Below, piece after piece: positions 1 to 9,018 of a stretch of DNA of 64,000 nt. This DNA comes from Pseudomonas migulae (GTDB taxonomy: Bacteria > Pseudomonadota > Gammaproteobacteria > Pseudomonadales > Pseudomonadaceae). The first letter of the stretch is position 1, and every line of letters begins with the position of its first letter. Position numbers and translations under genes: made by a program. The stretch lies in NCBI RefSeq assembly GCF_024169315.1, contig NZ_JALJWR010000001.1, forward strand, positions 2,315,501 to 2,379,500, written 5' to 3'. Below the pieces are notes generated by a model. That model saw only the letters and a program-made list of their open reading frames with translations. It had not been told where the DNA came from and searched no databases.

Positions 1-27
1 AGCATGCCGCGCATATTTGGAGGACCC

Positions 28-462
28 ATGGTCGAACACGATTTCCGCTATAGCCTGATGAACCCGCAACACACCCTCACTGAATGCCGCGCCCTGGTGC
101 CGGGGCGTTATCAAGTCACCGGCAACGGCGGCTCGATTCGCAACAATGACGTGCTGGTCGTGACCCTCAAAGGTGCCAAGGACTTGTCCATGCGCCTGAC
201 CGTCGAAACGGTTCGCCACCTGATCAACCCGCCCGGCCAATGGGTCGCGGTGGCCAGTGGTCCGGTGTTCGGTGAATTGGCGATCCACACCTGGAAAGTC
301 AATTGCGACAGCTGCGCCAAGGAGCTGAGCTTCGAGTTCGCGGTCGACGCCAAGTTGGGCAACAAGGCCGAAAAGCCTGCCGCCACTGCGCGGATTGCCG
401 AGCTGGGCTGGAAGTCGATCGGCGAGAAGCACCTGTGCCCGAAATGCCAGGAGCTTGCGTGA
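28..462 (+). CDS. Small protein with a two-CxxC zinc-ribbon-like pattern, function unknown
   Basis: The protein has 144 residues. The start is placed at 28 because GGAGG lies four bases upstream, whereas the in-frame ATG at 4 has no ribosome site. Two CxxC pairs (C93/C96 and C137/C140) frame the C-terminal third, which would suit binding of one zinc ion. There is no signal peptide or membrane segment, so it is probably cytoplasmic. Its stop codon overlaps the next start (TGATG), so the two are translationally coupled. I do not recognise a named family, and the zinc-binding idea rests on cysteine spacing only. Confidence 0.7.
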   Translation: MVEHDFRYSLMNPQHTLTECRALVPGRYQVTGNGGSIRNNDVLVVTLKGAKDLSMRLTVETVRHLINPPGQWVAVASGPVFGELAIHTWKVNCDSCAKELSFEFAVDAKLGNKAEKPAATARIAELGWKSIGEKHLCPKCQELA

Positions 463-866
463 TGAAACGCCTTGCTCTGACCGCGATGGTCGGCGCCAGC
501 CTGCTGGGCTGCGCCGCCGAACCGGTGCAATTGCAACAGAACCGCAGTTATATTCTGGAATGGATCGGCGAACGTCCGTTGATGGATTACAGCCACCTGA
601 CCGTCACCCTCGGTGAAGATGGCCGGGCTTATGGCAATGGCGGCTGCAACCACTGGTTCGCGCCGTACACGCTCGACGGCGACAAGCTGAGCTTCGGCAA
701 GATCGGCAGCACGCGCAAGCTGTGCGCGCCGGCGCTCATGGAACAGGAAAAACGCTTCCTCCAGGCACTGGAAAACGTGCAGCGCTGGGATGTTTCGCCA
801 ATCGACCAGATGCGCTTCTGGCCGGCTGAAGGCAAGCCGTTGCGCTGGTGGCTGGAAGAGGGTTGA
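462..866 (+). CDS. META-domain (HslJ-like) lipoprotein
   Basis: The protein has 134 residues. It begins with a lipoprotein signal ending in the lipobox LLGC (C17), so the mature protein should be lipid-anchored in the cell envelope. The body carries the features of a META/HslJ domain: a GNGGCNHW motif, a later conserved cysteine (RKLCAP) and a MEQEKRFLQAL helix. META-domain proteins are small envelope proteins, some linked to heat shock or novobiocin resistance. The exact role here is not known. Start and stop overlap the upstream gene by one base triplet, indicating a two-gene operon. Confidence 0.8.
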   Translation: MKRLALTAMVGASLLGCAAEPVQLQQNRSYILEWIGERPLMDYSHLTVTLGEDGRAYGNGGCNHWFAPYTLDGDKLSFGKIGSTRKLCAPALMEQEKRFLQALENVQRWDVSPIDQMRFWPAEGKPLRWWLEEG

Positions 867-894
867 TCCCCTCTGCTGACCCCTGGTGACTGAC

Positions 895-1045
895 TGTGGC
901 AGGGGCTTTTGTGGCGAGGGGATTTATCCCCGTTGGACTGCGCAGCAGTCCCTTTTTTGGGGCCGCTTCGCGACCCAACGGGGCGGTGCGACGTTTCGCT
1001 AAATCCCCTCACCACAAAAGCCCCCAGCCCACAAAAGCCCCTGCG
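895..1045. repeat. Long palindromic intergenic repeat, GAGGGGATTTATCCCC family
   Basis: This lies between two convergent genes. Outer arms reading CTTTTGTGGCGAGGGGATTT and its near reverse complement (AAATCCCCTCACCACAAAAG) flank inner arms around CCCGTTGG/CCAACGGG and a GGGGCCGCTTCGC core. Related copies lie at 15549-15600 and 25892-26003. It is distinct from the GCGGGCAAGC REP family. It may also serve as a bidirectional transcription stop. Confidence 0.7.
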
Positions 1046-1048
1046 TAA

Positions 1049-1516
1049 TCAGTTGGTCGCCTGCAACGCCTCAAGCTTCGCCATCACCCCCGCCGCCGTT
1101 TGCTCGCCCATCAGCTGTTCGCGCACCTTGCCTTTGTTATCGATGATGTACGTCACCGGCAACGCCTCGCTGCGCGGCAATTCAAACAGTTCCGCCGGAT
1201 CCGACGCCAACACGGTGAACCTGATCCCCAGTTTCTCGCTGGCACTTTTCAGCTCTTCACCCTGCACATTGTCGAAGTTGACCCCGAACACACCGATCTT
1301 CCTGTCCTTCAACTGATCGGCCAGCCGGTTCAATTCCGGGATCTCGGTCCGGCACGGGCCACACCATTCGGCCCAGTAATTGAGCACCAGCCATTGTTTG
1401 TCCAGACGTTCGGCGGCGACTTTATGCCCGTTCTGATCGATGCCGTAGTCGTTGCCGCAGCCCCCCAGCATCAGCGCCCCGAAGATTGCCAATGCCGCTG
1501 CCAGTCGCCTTGTCAT
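1049..1516 (-). CDS. TlpA-like thioredoxin-fold lipoprotein
   Basis: The protein has 155 residues with a lipoprotein signal (LGGC, C20) and a thioredoxin domain with the active-site motif WCGPC (C52, C55). The cis-proline region LPVTYIID sits in the second half. TlpA/ResA-type proteins are periplasmic thiol-disulfide reductases that act on exported proteins, often cytochrome c apoproteins or oxidative-stress targets. The start at 1516 is preceded by AAGGA. An upstream in-frame start would add 17 residues before the signal peptide and is unlikely. The substrate cannot be told from the sequence. Confidence 0.88.
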   Translation of the reverse strand: MTRRLAAALAIFGALMLGGCGNDYGIDQNGHKVAAERLDKQWLVLNYWAEWCGPCRTEIPELNRLADQLKDRKIGVFGVNFDNVQGEELKSASEKLGIRFTVLASDPAELFELPRSEALPVTYIIDNKGKVREQLMGEQTAAGVMAKLEALQATN

Positions 1517-1630
1517 GTCGTGATCCTTGTTCAAAATTGAATGCGCCTGCGACCCATCGCCTCCCAAGGTTCTGGATTACGCGCTGCACAGTTAGAATAG
1601 CCGCCACCTTACGCAAGATGCGACCCGCCC

Positions 1631-2577
<947 letters not shown>

Positions 2578-2578
2578 G

Positions 2579-3004
2579 ATGGCCAAAAAGCCGAAGGTGC
2601 TGCCTTCCATTGAATGGCTCGAACCGCGGGTGCGGGCGATGCGCGTCATCAGCCTGCTGTGCTTCTTCGGGCTGGTGGGATTACTTTGCGTTTATTACCT
2701 GGCGGTCGCCGACCTGCATGGCGCGCGGCCGTGGGTGATTTTGCTGATCGAACTGGTGCCGCTGCTGTTGCTGGCGCCGGGGATGATCATCGGCAGCGCG
2801 CGCGGGCATTCGTGGATGTGCTTTGTGGTGAACCTGTATTTCATCAAGGGCGCACTGGCGGCGTACGACCCGAACCGGCAGCTGTTTGGTTTGCTGGAGA
2901 TGGGCGCGAGTTTGGCGGTGTTCTGCTCAGCGCTGCTGTATGTGCGGTGGCGGTTTCAGTTGAATCGCAAGTTGGCGGGTGAAGGCGAGATTTCCGCCGC
3001 CTGA
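2579..3004 (+). CDS. DUF2069 small inner-membrane protein
   Basis: The protein has 141 residues and starts one base after the wrbA stop, so it is the third gene of the arsC-wrbA operon. It has about four hydrophobic segments (near residues 20-42, 50-72, 78-96 and 103-125) with basic ends. This matches the DUF2069 membrane proteins found after wrbA in pseudomonads. No function is known. Downstream the operon runs into a REP fragment cut by the IS element. Confidence 0.8.
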   Translation: MAKKPKVLPSIEWLEPRVRAMRVISLLCFFGLVGLLCVYYLAVADLHGARPWVILLIELVPLLLLAPGMIIGSARGHSWMCFVVNLYFIKGALAAYDPNRQLFGLLEMGASLAVFCSALLYVRWRFQLNRKLAGEGEISAA

Positions 3005-3062
3005 CATGACGCCATCGCGGGCAAGCTGAACTGGTCAAGTAATCTTGGACACCAATTAAGGT

Positions 3063-3899
3063 TTACGCCGCCAGTCTCTCCATCGTGACTGGCGGCCGGT
3101 AGTCGTTGTAACTGTGAGGCCTGGCGATGTTGTAGCGCGAGACATAGCGCTGCACATCCGCTCGGGCCTCATGTTCCGATCCGTAGCCTGTTTCGGGCAC
3201 CCACTCTGATTTCAAACTGCCAAAGAAGCGCTCCATCGGAGCGTTGTCCCAGCACTCGCCCTTACGGCTCATGCTTTGCCGGAGCCCGTGTGCCAGCAGC
3301 TCATTCCTGAACTTATGGCTGGTGTACTGACAACCTTGGTCTGAGTGAAACAGTACGTCTTTTGGGCGACTGCGCAACTCAACCGCCATCCGCAAGGCTT
3401 CGCAGGTCAGGGTGGCATCGGAGATCATCGAAAACGACCAGCCCACGATCCGGCGGGCGTACAAATCCAGAACCGCCGCGAAATACAGCCACCGCTTACC
3501 GACCTTGATATACGTCACGTCCCCGCACCACACCTGATTGACCGCCGTGACATCAAACTTGCGCTTGAGGACGTGCGGCGCCACCAACGCCTCAACGCCG
3601 GGCGATTTGTACTTATGGCGCCGGCGCTGACGGCTGGCGATACCAGCTTCGCGCATCAAGCTGCGGGCCATGTACCGCCCGACACGATGTCCATCAGCTT
3701 GCAGCTCTTTGGCCAAGGTGCGTGCGCCCGCAGACTCCCTCGACGCCCTGTGATGCTTAACCAGCACGGCCTTGAGCTTCTCCCGCTCAGGGTTCACTTT
3801 GCCTTGGCGCTGACGCCAGGCGTAAAAGCTGCTGCGGTTGACACCAAAAACCCGACAGCAATTGTTAACGCCGTACTGCTCGTCCAGCTCATCGATCAA
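3063..3899 (-). CDS. IS3-family transposase OrfB, DDE integrase domain
   Basis: The protein has 278 residues as an independent frame, but it is probably made as an OrfAB fusion by -1 slippage at the A6G run at 3941-3947. The -1 frame is open from that point and joins this frame without a stop. It contains an N-terminal HTH_21-like region (RVFGVNRSSFYAWRQR) and an rve integrase core with the DDE triad: D in WCGDVTYIK, D in LFHSDQGCQY, and E in APMERFFGSLKSE. The apparent start is a TTG, which also argues for fusion expression. Confidence 0.93.
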   Translation of the reverse strand: MIDELDEQYGVNNCCRVFGVNRSSFYAWRQRQGKVNPEREKLKAVLVKHHRASRESAGARTLAKELQADGHRVGRYMARSLMREAGIASRQRRRHKYKSPGVEALVAPHVLKRKFDVTAVNQVWCGDVTYIKVGKRWLYFAAVLDLYARRIVGWSFSMISDATLTCEALRMAVELRSRPKDVLFHSDQGCQYTSHKFRNELLAHGLRQSMSRKGECWDNAPMERFFGSLKSEWVPETGYGSEHEARADVQRYVSRYNIARPHSYNDYRPPVTMERLAA

Positions 3900-4204
3900 C
3901 GAGAATGATCTTTGGCGTCCAAAAGCAGGAGAGCACTGGCCTTTTTTAGGATTTCGATATCCAGGTCTTTTTGCCTGAGCAAGGCTTTGAGTTTCTGGAT
4001 CTCTCGCTGATCCGCGGTAATCGCCTTGGCGCCCACCGGAGTCGAGCCCAAGCGCTCCTTGCGAACTTGATCGACCCAGCGGCGCAAGGCCGTAGGACCG
4101 ATATCCAGATTGGCACAGACCTCGGGAACCGACTGCCCCTCATCCAGCACCAGGCTGGCAGCCTTGAGTTTGAACTCACTCGAATAGGATTTACGCATAT
4201 CCAA
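3896..4204 (-). CDS. IS3-family transposase OrfA, helix-turn-helix protein
   Basis: The protein has 102 residues. It has an N-terminal HTH_Tnp_1 domain (SSEFKLKAASLVLDEGQ through IGPTALRRWVDQVRKE) followed by a leucine-zipper-like helix (IQKLKALLRQKDLDIEILKKA) used for multimerisation. The codons CTA AAA AAG at 3941-3949 form the A AAA AAG slippery site. A ribosome slipping back one base reads on into orfB. OrfA alone normally binds the terminal repeats and tempers transposition. Confidence 0.93.
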   Translation of the reverse strand: MDMRKSYSSEFKLKAASLVLDEGQSVPEVCANLDIGPTALRRWVDQVRKERLGSTPVGAKAITADQREIQKLKALLRQKDLDIEILKKASALLLLDAKDHSR

Positions 4205-4269
4205 ACACCTCAGATTTGGGCGCCATCATAGCGCCCGATTGAGATGTCCAAAATCATTAGGCCAGTTCA

Positions 4270-4391
4270 AGCCCGCTCCCACAGGGTTCATGTCGTTCAC
4301 AAATAATGTGTTCACAACGATCCTTGTGGGAGCCCGCTCCCACAGGGTTCATGTCGTCCACAAATAATGTGTTCACAACGGTCCTTGTTGG
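4270..4391. repeat. 61-bp tandem duplication next to the IS element
   Basis: Two head-to-tail copies of 61 bp (4270-4330 and 4331-4391) differ at three positions. Each starts with the REP half AGCCCGCTCCCACAGGG and contains CACAAATAATGTGTTCACAACG. A reverse-oriented REP half (GGAGCGGGCTTGCCCGCGATG) follows at 4391-4411, so the block was a REPIN whose left half and middle were duplicated. The IS sits at its left end. Confidence 0.93.
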
Positions 4392-4425
4392 AGCGGGCTT
4401 GCCCGCGATGGGGGCTGCTCGGTCT

Positions 4426-5100
4426 TTAATGATTGACGGTATACGCCAGCATCATCGAAAGCTGGCTCATCGGCCGCCCGCCACTCTCTTCATGCCACTG
4501 ATTGAACACACCCTGCACCGTCGCCAGATCCCGCAGACTGGTCGGCACCTTGTCGACGATCTTCTGCGCGTTCAACGCCGCCACCACGTCGTAGCTCGGG
4601 ACAAAGGTGTCTTTGCCGACCATCCGCAGAAACCGCGGCGCCGACAATCCGCCCAGTTGATGCCCGCGTTTTTTCAGGTACGTCCACAACCCAACGATAT
4701 CGGTCACCGGCCAATCAGCGATCAATTCACCGAAGCTGCCCTTCTCATGCGCCACATCAAGGATGAACTGCGCATTGCGCGGCACGCTCTTGAGCTTGCC
4801 CAGGTGGCGGATAATCCGCGCGTCCTGCATCAGGCGTTCAAGGTGCTCGGCGCTCATCAGCACGACTTTTTCCGGGTCGAACTTGAAGAACACTTCTTCG
4901 AAGGCCGGCCACTTGGCGTCCACCAGGCTGTGCTTGAGCCCGGCGCGGAACACGCGCAGCGCCATGGTCGAGAGGTAGCGGTCGTCGCTGATCTTGCGCA
5001 ATTGCGCCGCGGTCTTGGGAACGGGCAGATGGGCTTCCAGTTCAGCTGCTGAACCGAAGCGGTTCAGACAGTATTCGTGCAGCCACTTGTAATCGCGCAT
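4426..5100 (-). CDS. DNA-3-methyladenine glycosylase I (Tag)-like protein
   Basis: The protein has 224 residues. Start 5100 is chosen for the AGGAG site upstream; an in-frame extension to 5169 runs through the REPIN and is not credible. The helical protein, with MRDYKWLHEYC at the start and FLRMVGKDTFVPSYDVVAALN, resembles proteins annotated as 3-methyladenine DNA glycosylase I in pseudomonads, which would excise alkylated adenine in base-excision repair. The zinc-snap residues of E. coli Tag are not evident, so the activity is uncertain. It could equally be a catalytically altered helix-hairpin-helix relative. Confidence 0.6.
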   Translation of the reverse strand: MRDYKWLHEYCLNRFGSAAELEAHLPVPKTAAQLRKISDDRYLSTMALRVFRAGLKHSLVDAKWPAFEEVFFKFDPEKVVLMSAEHLERLMQDARIIRHLGKLKSVPRNAQFILDVAHEKGSFGELIADWPVTDIVGLWTYLKKRGHQLGGLSAPRFLRMVGKDTFVPSYDVVAALNAQKIVDKVPTSLRDLATVQGVFNQWHEESGGRPMSQLSMMLAYTVNH

Positions 5101-5130
5101 GCCCTCTCCTATTGAATGAAACAAAAAACC

Positions 5131-5226
5131 AATGTGGGAGCGGGCCTGCTCGCGAAAGCGGTGTGTCATTCAGCACATATGTCGACTGACACTACGCATT
5201 CGCGAGCAAGCCCGCTCCCACATTTT
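5131..5226. repeat. REPIN (paired inverted REPs)
   Basis: The sequence AATGTGGGAGCGGGCCTGCTCGCGAA and its inverted partner ending in CGCGAGCAAGCCCGCTCCCA enclose a short spacer with GTGTCATT...GACTGACAC. It lies between ttcA and the Tag-like gene, downstream of ttcA, and could form a long hairpin in the transcript. Confidence 0.9.
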
Positions 5227-5235
5227 TAACGGTGT

Positions 5236-6060
5236 TTACAGGTTTACGACGTTAACGAAGCGCGAAGCCGCCGTTTCATCGATCTTGAGGCTGGTGAAGT
5301 CGAACAGGTTGCGGTCCGCCAGTTGCGACGGGATCACGTTCTGCAAGCTGCGGAAAATGCTTTCGGTGCGGCCCGGCGTCTTGCGCTCCCAGTCCTGCAG
5401 CATTTCCTTGACCACCTGACGCTGCAGGTTTTCCTGAGAACCACAGAGGTTGCACGGGATGATCGGGAACTGCTTGAAGTCCGAGTAGGCCTGAATGTCC
5501 TTTTCGTTGCAGTAGGCCAGCGGGCGGATCACCACGTTGCGGCCGTCGTCGGCACGCAGCTTCGGCGGCATGGCCTTGAGCGAGCCGTTGAAGAACATAT
5601 TGAGGAAGAACGTCTCGACGATGTCGTCGCGGTGATGACCGAGGGCCATTTTGGTCGCACCGATTTCATCGGCAAAGGTGTAGAGCGTGCCACGACGCAG
5701 GCGCGAGCACAGCGAGCAGGTGGTCTTGCCTTCCGGAATCAGCTCCTTGACCACCGAGTAGGTGTCTTTCTCGACGATGTGGTACTCGATGCCCAGGGTT
5801 TTCAGGTAAGCCGGCAGCACGTCTTCAGGGAAACCCGGCTGCTTCTGGTCCATGTTCACGGCGACGATCTCGAATCTGATCGGCGCGACCTTCTGCAAAT
5901 GCATCAGCACATCGAGCATGGTGTAGCTGTCCTTGCCACCGGACAGGCAGACCATGACCTTGTCGCCGTCTTCAATCATGTTGAAATCGGCAACAGCCTC
6001 GCCGGCCTGTCGGCGAAGGCGCTTTTGCAGTTTGTTCTGGTTGACCGTGAGAGTGCCCAT
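5236..6060 (-). CDS. ttcA: tRNA 2-thiocytidine(32) synthetase TtcA
   Basis: The protein has 274 residues. It has the ATP pyrophosphatase PP-loop SGGKDS at residues 40-45 and the two CxxC pairs that hold the iron-sulfur cluster (C115/C118 in TCSLC and C203/C206 in PCNLC). TtcA thiolates cytidine 32 in the anticodon loop of certain tRNAs, using ATP and sulfur delivered by Isc[15 protein letters not shown] is the conserved central motif. The start at 6060 gives the normal N-terminus ([15 protein letters not shown]); an in-frame extension upstream is not supported. It is a single-gene unit followed by a REPIN. Confidence 0.96.
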   Translation of the reverse strand: MGTLTVNQNKLQKRLRRQAGEAVADFNMIEDGDKVMVCLSGGKDSYTMLDVLMHLQKVAPIRFEIVAVNMDQKQPGFPEDVLPAYLKTLGIEYHIVEKDTYSVVKELIPEGKTTCSLCSRLRRGTLYTFADEIGATKMALGHHRDDIVETFFLNMFFNGSLKAMPPKLRADDGRNVVIRPLAYCNEKDIQAYSDFKQFPIIPCNLCGSQENLQRQVVKEMLQDWERKTPGRTESIFRSLQNVIPSQLADRNLFDFTSLKIDETAASRFVNVVNL

Positions 6061-6375
6061 GACGCGAAATCCGTGAGGTGTGACGAAAGGCCGGCATTTT
6101 ACGCAAAAACCCGCTTTCGGCGAATAGCCTGGCGACTGCACTTCATCTGAGCCAAGCATACCCCTGTGGCGAGGGGGCTTGTGCAAGTCCCAGCGGCGAT
6201 TAACAGCTGTTTTTACAGCGCGATTTGCTCTAACGACCCCGCCCTATTGCAAGTAACTCCTTTCTATACTGCGACATAAGGTCGCACACATATCCAGACC
6301 TTTACTTACGTGGCCACTTTGGCCTGTAGGCGCTCCACTGGGGGGCGACGGTAAAAAACAAGAGGAGTGACTGGC
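6061..6375. other. Intergenic region between divergent ttcA and the Yip1-like gene
   Basis: No gene is seen. It holds a partial CCCCTGTGGCGAGGGGGCTTGTGC repeat remnant near 6166-6190 and the promoters of both neighbours, which I could not place with confidence. A GAGGAG ribosome site at 6362-6367 sets the start of the plus-strand gene. Confidence 0.5.
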
Positions 6376-6978
6376 ATGATCCATCACGTAGTGGGGCTCT
6401 TCACCCACCCCGACCAGGAATGGAAAGAAATCCGTGGCGACCAAGAGGAAAGCATCAGCCACATGTACCTGACCCACACGTTGATTCTGGCGGCGATCCC
6501 CGCCGTGTCGGCGTTTATCGGCACCACACAGGTCGGCTGGGTCATCGGCAATCGAGCGCCGGTGATGCTGACGACAGAGAGTGCGCTATGGATGACGATC
6601 ATGTCGTACCTGGCGATGCTCGGCGGCGTTGCCGTGATGGGCGCGTTCATCCACTGGATGGCGCGCACCTATGACGCCAATCCGAGCCTGGCCCGTTGCG
6701 TCGCGTTTGCGACCTATACCGCGACCCCGCTGTTCATTGGCGGCCTCGCGGCGCTGTACCCACACATGTGGCTGGGGATGATCGTCGGGACGGCGGCCAT
6801 CTGCTACACGGTGTACCTGCTGTATGTGGGGCTACCCACTTTCATGAACATTCCATCAGACGAGGGATTCCTGTTTTCAAGTTCGGTGCTCGCCGTAGGC
6901 CTGGTGGTGCTGGTGGCCATCATGGCGTTCACGGTGATTGTCTGGGGACTCGGCGTGGGGCCGGTCTATACCAATTAG
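6376..6978 (+). CDS. Yip1-family integral membrane protein
   Basis: The protein has 200 residues with about five hydrophobic segments: residues near 31-50, 68-92, 110-125, 130-150 and 170-192. The N-terminus HHVVGLFTHPDQEWKEIR, an amphipathic stretch before the first span, is typical of bacterial Yip1-domain proteins. The role of these in bacteria is not established. The start at 6376 is set by GAGGAG eight bases upstream; a GTG at 6367 overlaps that site and is less likely. It stands alone. Confidence 0.8.
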   Translation: MIHHVVGLFTHPDQEWKEIRGDQEESISHMYLTHTLILAAIPAVSAFIGTTQVGWVIGNRAPVMLTTESALWMTIMSYLAMLGGVAVMGAFIHWMARTYDANPSLARCVAFATYTATPLFIGGLAALYPHMWLGMIVGTAAICYTVYLLYVGLPTFMNIPSDEGFLFSSSVLAVGLVVLVAIMAFTVIVWGLGVGPVYTN

Positions 6979-7013
6979 CAACACACCACCCAAAAACAAG
7001 ATCTGCCAACACA

Positions 7014-7031
7014 GGCCGCCGCAAGGCGGCC
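7014..7031 (+). terminator. Stem-loop after the Yip1-like gene
   Basis: GGCCGCC and GGCGGCC pair around a GCAA tetraloop, with only a short T-containing tail (TTCTAATG). It is probably a weak terminator for the upstream gene. Confidence 0.45.
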
Positions 7032-7127
7032 TTCTAATGTAAGGGAGGTAACGACCATTCGGCGCCTGAGCGATTCGCAAGCCACGAAGGTTGCGGCATA
7101 CTCGACGTCTCTGGAGATCCATCAAGC

Positions 7128-7622
7128 ATGCTCGAGCAACTCAATACCCGCGTCGAAGACTGTTTCCAACAAGCCGAATCCTTTTTCAAACGAACCTTCA
7201 AACGCCCCGTGGTGAGTCTCAAGCTGCGCGGGCAAAAAGCCGGTGTCGCGCATTTGCACGAGAACCTGCTGCGCTTCAATCCGCAGTTGTACCGGGAAAA
7301 CACCGAAGACTTCCTCAAACAGACCGTGGCCCACGAGGTGGCGCACCTGATTGCTCATCAGCTGTTTGGCGATCGCATTCAGCCCCACGGTGAAGAGTGG
7401 CAATTGATCATGCGCGGCGTGTATGAATTGCCGCCTAATCGTTGCCACACCTATGACGTCAAGCGTCGCAGCGTGACCCGCTATATCTACAGGTGCCCGT
7501 GCGCCGATAGCGATTTCCCGTTTTCGGCGCAGCGACATAGCCTGGTGCGGCAGGGGCGGCGGTATTTGTGTCGCCGATGCCGGAGCACGTTGGTGTTCAG
7601 TGGGGAGATGCGGGTCGAGTAG
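7128..7622 (+). CDS. sprT: SprT-family zinc metalloprotease
   Basis: The protein has 164 residues. The metalloprotease motif HEVAH (H69, E70, H73) lies in the first half, followed by HGEEW carrying the probable third ligand. A C-terminal zinc ribbon uses C123/C125 and C148/C151. The fold relates to eukaryotic Spartan, which degrades DNA-protein crosslinks, but the bacterial SprT substrate has not been settled. It is alone between the Yip1-like gene and a convergent CoA-transferase gene. Confidence 0.9.
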   Translation: MLEQLNTRVEDCFQQAESFFKRTFKRPVVSLKLRGQKAGVAHLHENLLRFNPQLYRENTEDFLKQTVAHEVAHLIAHQLFGDRIQPHGEEWQLIMRGVYELPPNRCHTYDVKRRSVTRYIYRCPCADSDFPFSAQRHSLVRQGRRYLCRRCRSTLVFSGEMRVE

Positions 7623-7691
7623 TCCAGATTTGTGTTGTCTGGTCTGGCCTCATCGCGATCCGACTTGCCCGCGATGAGGCCGGGTCAGGCA

Positions 7692-8873
7692 CTAGAGAAT
7701 CACCTTGGCACGCCGCAACTCGGCAATCCGCTCAGCCCCAAACCCCAACTCCCCCAACACCTGATCCGTATGCTGCCCCAGTGCCGCGCCAATATGCCGA
7801 GGCTCGGGCAAACCCTCGGAAAACTTCAACGGACACGCCATCTGCGTCTGGCTCGTCCCGTCCCCCCGCGGCACGTCGGTCACCACCTCCCGAGCCTTTA
7901 ACTGCGGATGCTGAATCGTCTCGCCCAAACTCAGAACCGGTTCCACGCAGGCATCCAGTTCGGCAAACAGCGCACACAACTCGGCAAAGTCATGCTTCTC
8001 GAATTCGGTCTTCAGCGCGTCCTTGAGCTTCTTTTGCTGCGCAGGTTGAGGCGACAACCCCAGGGCCGCCAACTCTTCCAGCCCAAGCGCCGTGCACAGT
8101 TGCTTCATGAAAGCCGGCTCCAGACTGCCCACCGATAACCAGCGGCCATCGCGCGAACGGTAATAGTCGTAAAAGCTACCGCCATTGAGCATCTGATCTT
8201 CCCTGCCCGGTTCTTCGCCGCAGGCCAGATAACCCGCGCCAGCCATGGCATTCAGGCTGAACGCGCAGTCGGTCATGCTCACATCCAGATGCTGTCCCAA
8301 CCCGGTCTGCTGCCGGGCGATCACCGCGGCCAGCAGCCCTATCACGCCGTGCAGCGAGCCACCAGCGACATCCGCCACTTGCATGCCCAAGGGCAATGGC
8401 CCGCTCTCGGCGCGGCCGGTGTAGCTCGCCAGCCCCGCCAGCGCCAGGTAATTGATGTCGTGGCCGGCGCGGTCCTTGTAGGGACCTGTTTGGCCATAAC
8501 CGGTGATCGACACGTAGATCAGCTTCGGGTTGATCGCCTTCAACGCTTCATACCCCAGACCCAGGCGTTCCATTACGCCGGGGCGGAATTGTTCCAGGAC
8601 AATGTCGTAGTCCTGCAGCAACTGCTTGACGACTTCAAGCGCCTCGGGCTGCTTGAGGTCCAGCGCGAGGCTGCGCTTGTTGCGATTGAGGTAGGCGTGG
8701 CTGGCCGATACGCCCTGGTCATGGGGCGGTAGCACGCGCAGCAGGTCCATGCGGGTCGGCGATTCGATGCGCAACACCTCGGCGCCCATGTCGGCCAGTA
8801 ACAGCGAGGCGAACGGCCCCGGCAGCAGTGTCGAGAAATCCAGAACCTTGAGTGATGCCAGTGGGCCGAGCAT
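7692..8873 (-). CDS. CaiB/BaiF-family CoA-transferase, alpha-methylacyl-CoA racemase-like
   Basis: The protein has 393 residues. The N-terminus LKVLDFSTLLPGPFASLLLADMGAEVLRIE and the RAGHDINYLALAGL segment are typical of this family. The GHD context and the later MQVADVAGGS place the histidine and aspartate used by alpha-methylacyl-CoA racemases. Such enzymes invert the 2-methyl stereocentre of branched acyl-CoAs ahead of beta-oxidation; family III CoA-transferases move CoA between acids. Start 8873 has GGAG upstream; the in-frame extension to 9170 crosses the dctA terminator and part of dctA and is rejected. No pathway partner is adjacent. Confidence 0.85.
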   Translation of the reverse strand: MLGPLASLKVLDFSTLLPGPFASLLLADMGAEVLRIESPTRMDLLRVLPPHDQGVSASHAYLNRNKRSLALDLKQPEALEVVKQLLQDYDIVLEQFRPGVMERLGLGYEALKAINPKLIYVSITGYGQTGPYKDRAGHDINYLALAGLASYTGRAESGPLPLGMQVADVAGGSLHGVIGLLAAVIARQQTGLGQHLDVSMTDCAFSLNAMAGAGYLACGEEPGREDQMLNGGSFYDYYRSRDGRWLSVGSLEPAFMKQLCTALGLEELAALGLSPQPAQQKKLKDALKTEFEKHDFAELCALFAELDACVEPVLSLGETIQHPQLKAREVVTDVPRGDGTSQTQMACPLKFSEGLPEPRHIGAALGQHTDQVLGELGFGAERIAELRRAKVIL

Positions 8874-8975
8874 GAGCGATCTCCGTAAACGATGCTTCCA
8901 GCCTAGGCAGGCAACGCGATTGCAGCAATCACCTGATGTGTCAGCAACTGTGACCGTTACGCTCAAATCGCAGGC

Positions 8976-9006
8976 ATGAAAAAACCCGCCGAAGCGGGTT
9001 TTTTCA
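8976..9006 (-). terminator. Rho-independent terminator of dctA
   Basis: GAAAAAACCCGC and GCGGGTTTTTTC pair around CGAA. The structure is symmetric and could stop transcription from either strand, but only dctA approaches it directly. Confidence 0.93.
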
Positions 9007-9018
9007 TGACAACGCGTG

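Larger units (their letters stand above)
3027..4269 (-). mobile_element. Complete IS3-family insertion sequence, 1243 bp, in a REP element
   Basis: The element is bounded by imperfect inverted repeats that both begin TGAACTGG and contain TTGGACA further in. The three bases AGC occur directly outside each end (3024-3026 and 4270-4272), forming a target duplication. Removing the element and one AGC restores GCGGGCAAGCCCGCTCCCAC, the standard Pseudomonas REP core, so the insertion site is certain. It carries orfA and orfB with an intact A6G frameshift signal and no obvious damage, so it may be active. The inverted repeats and orfB suit the IS3 subgroup. Confidence 0.95.

Noticed and set aside
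4426..5169. Longer start for the Tag-like gene at 5169
   Set aside because: The added residues are encoded by the REPIN, and AGGAG stands directly before ATG 5100.
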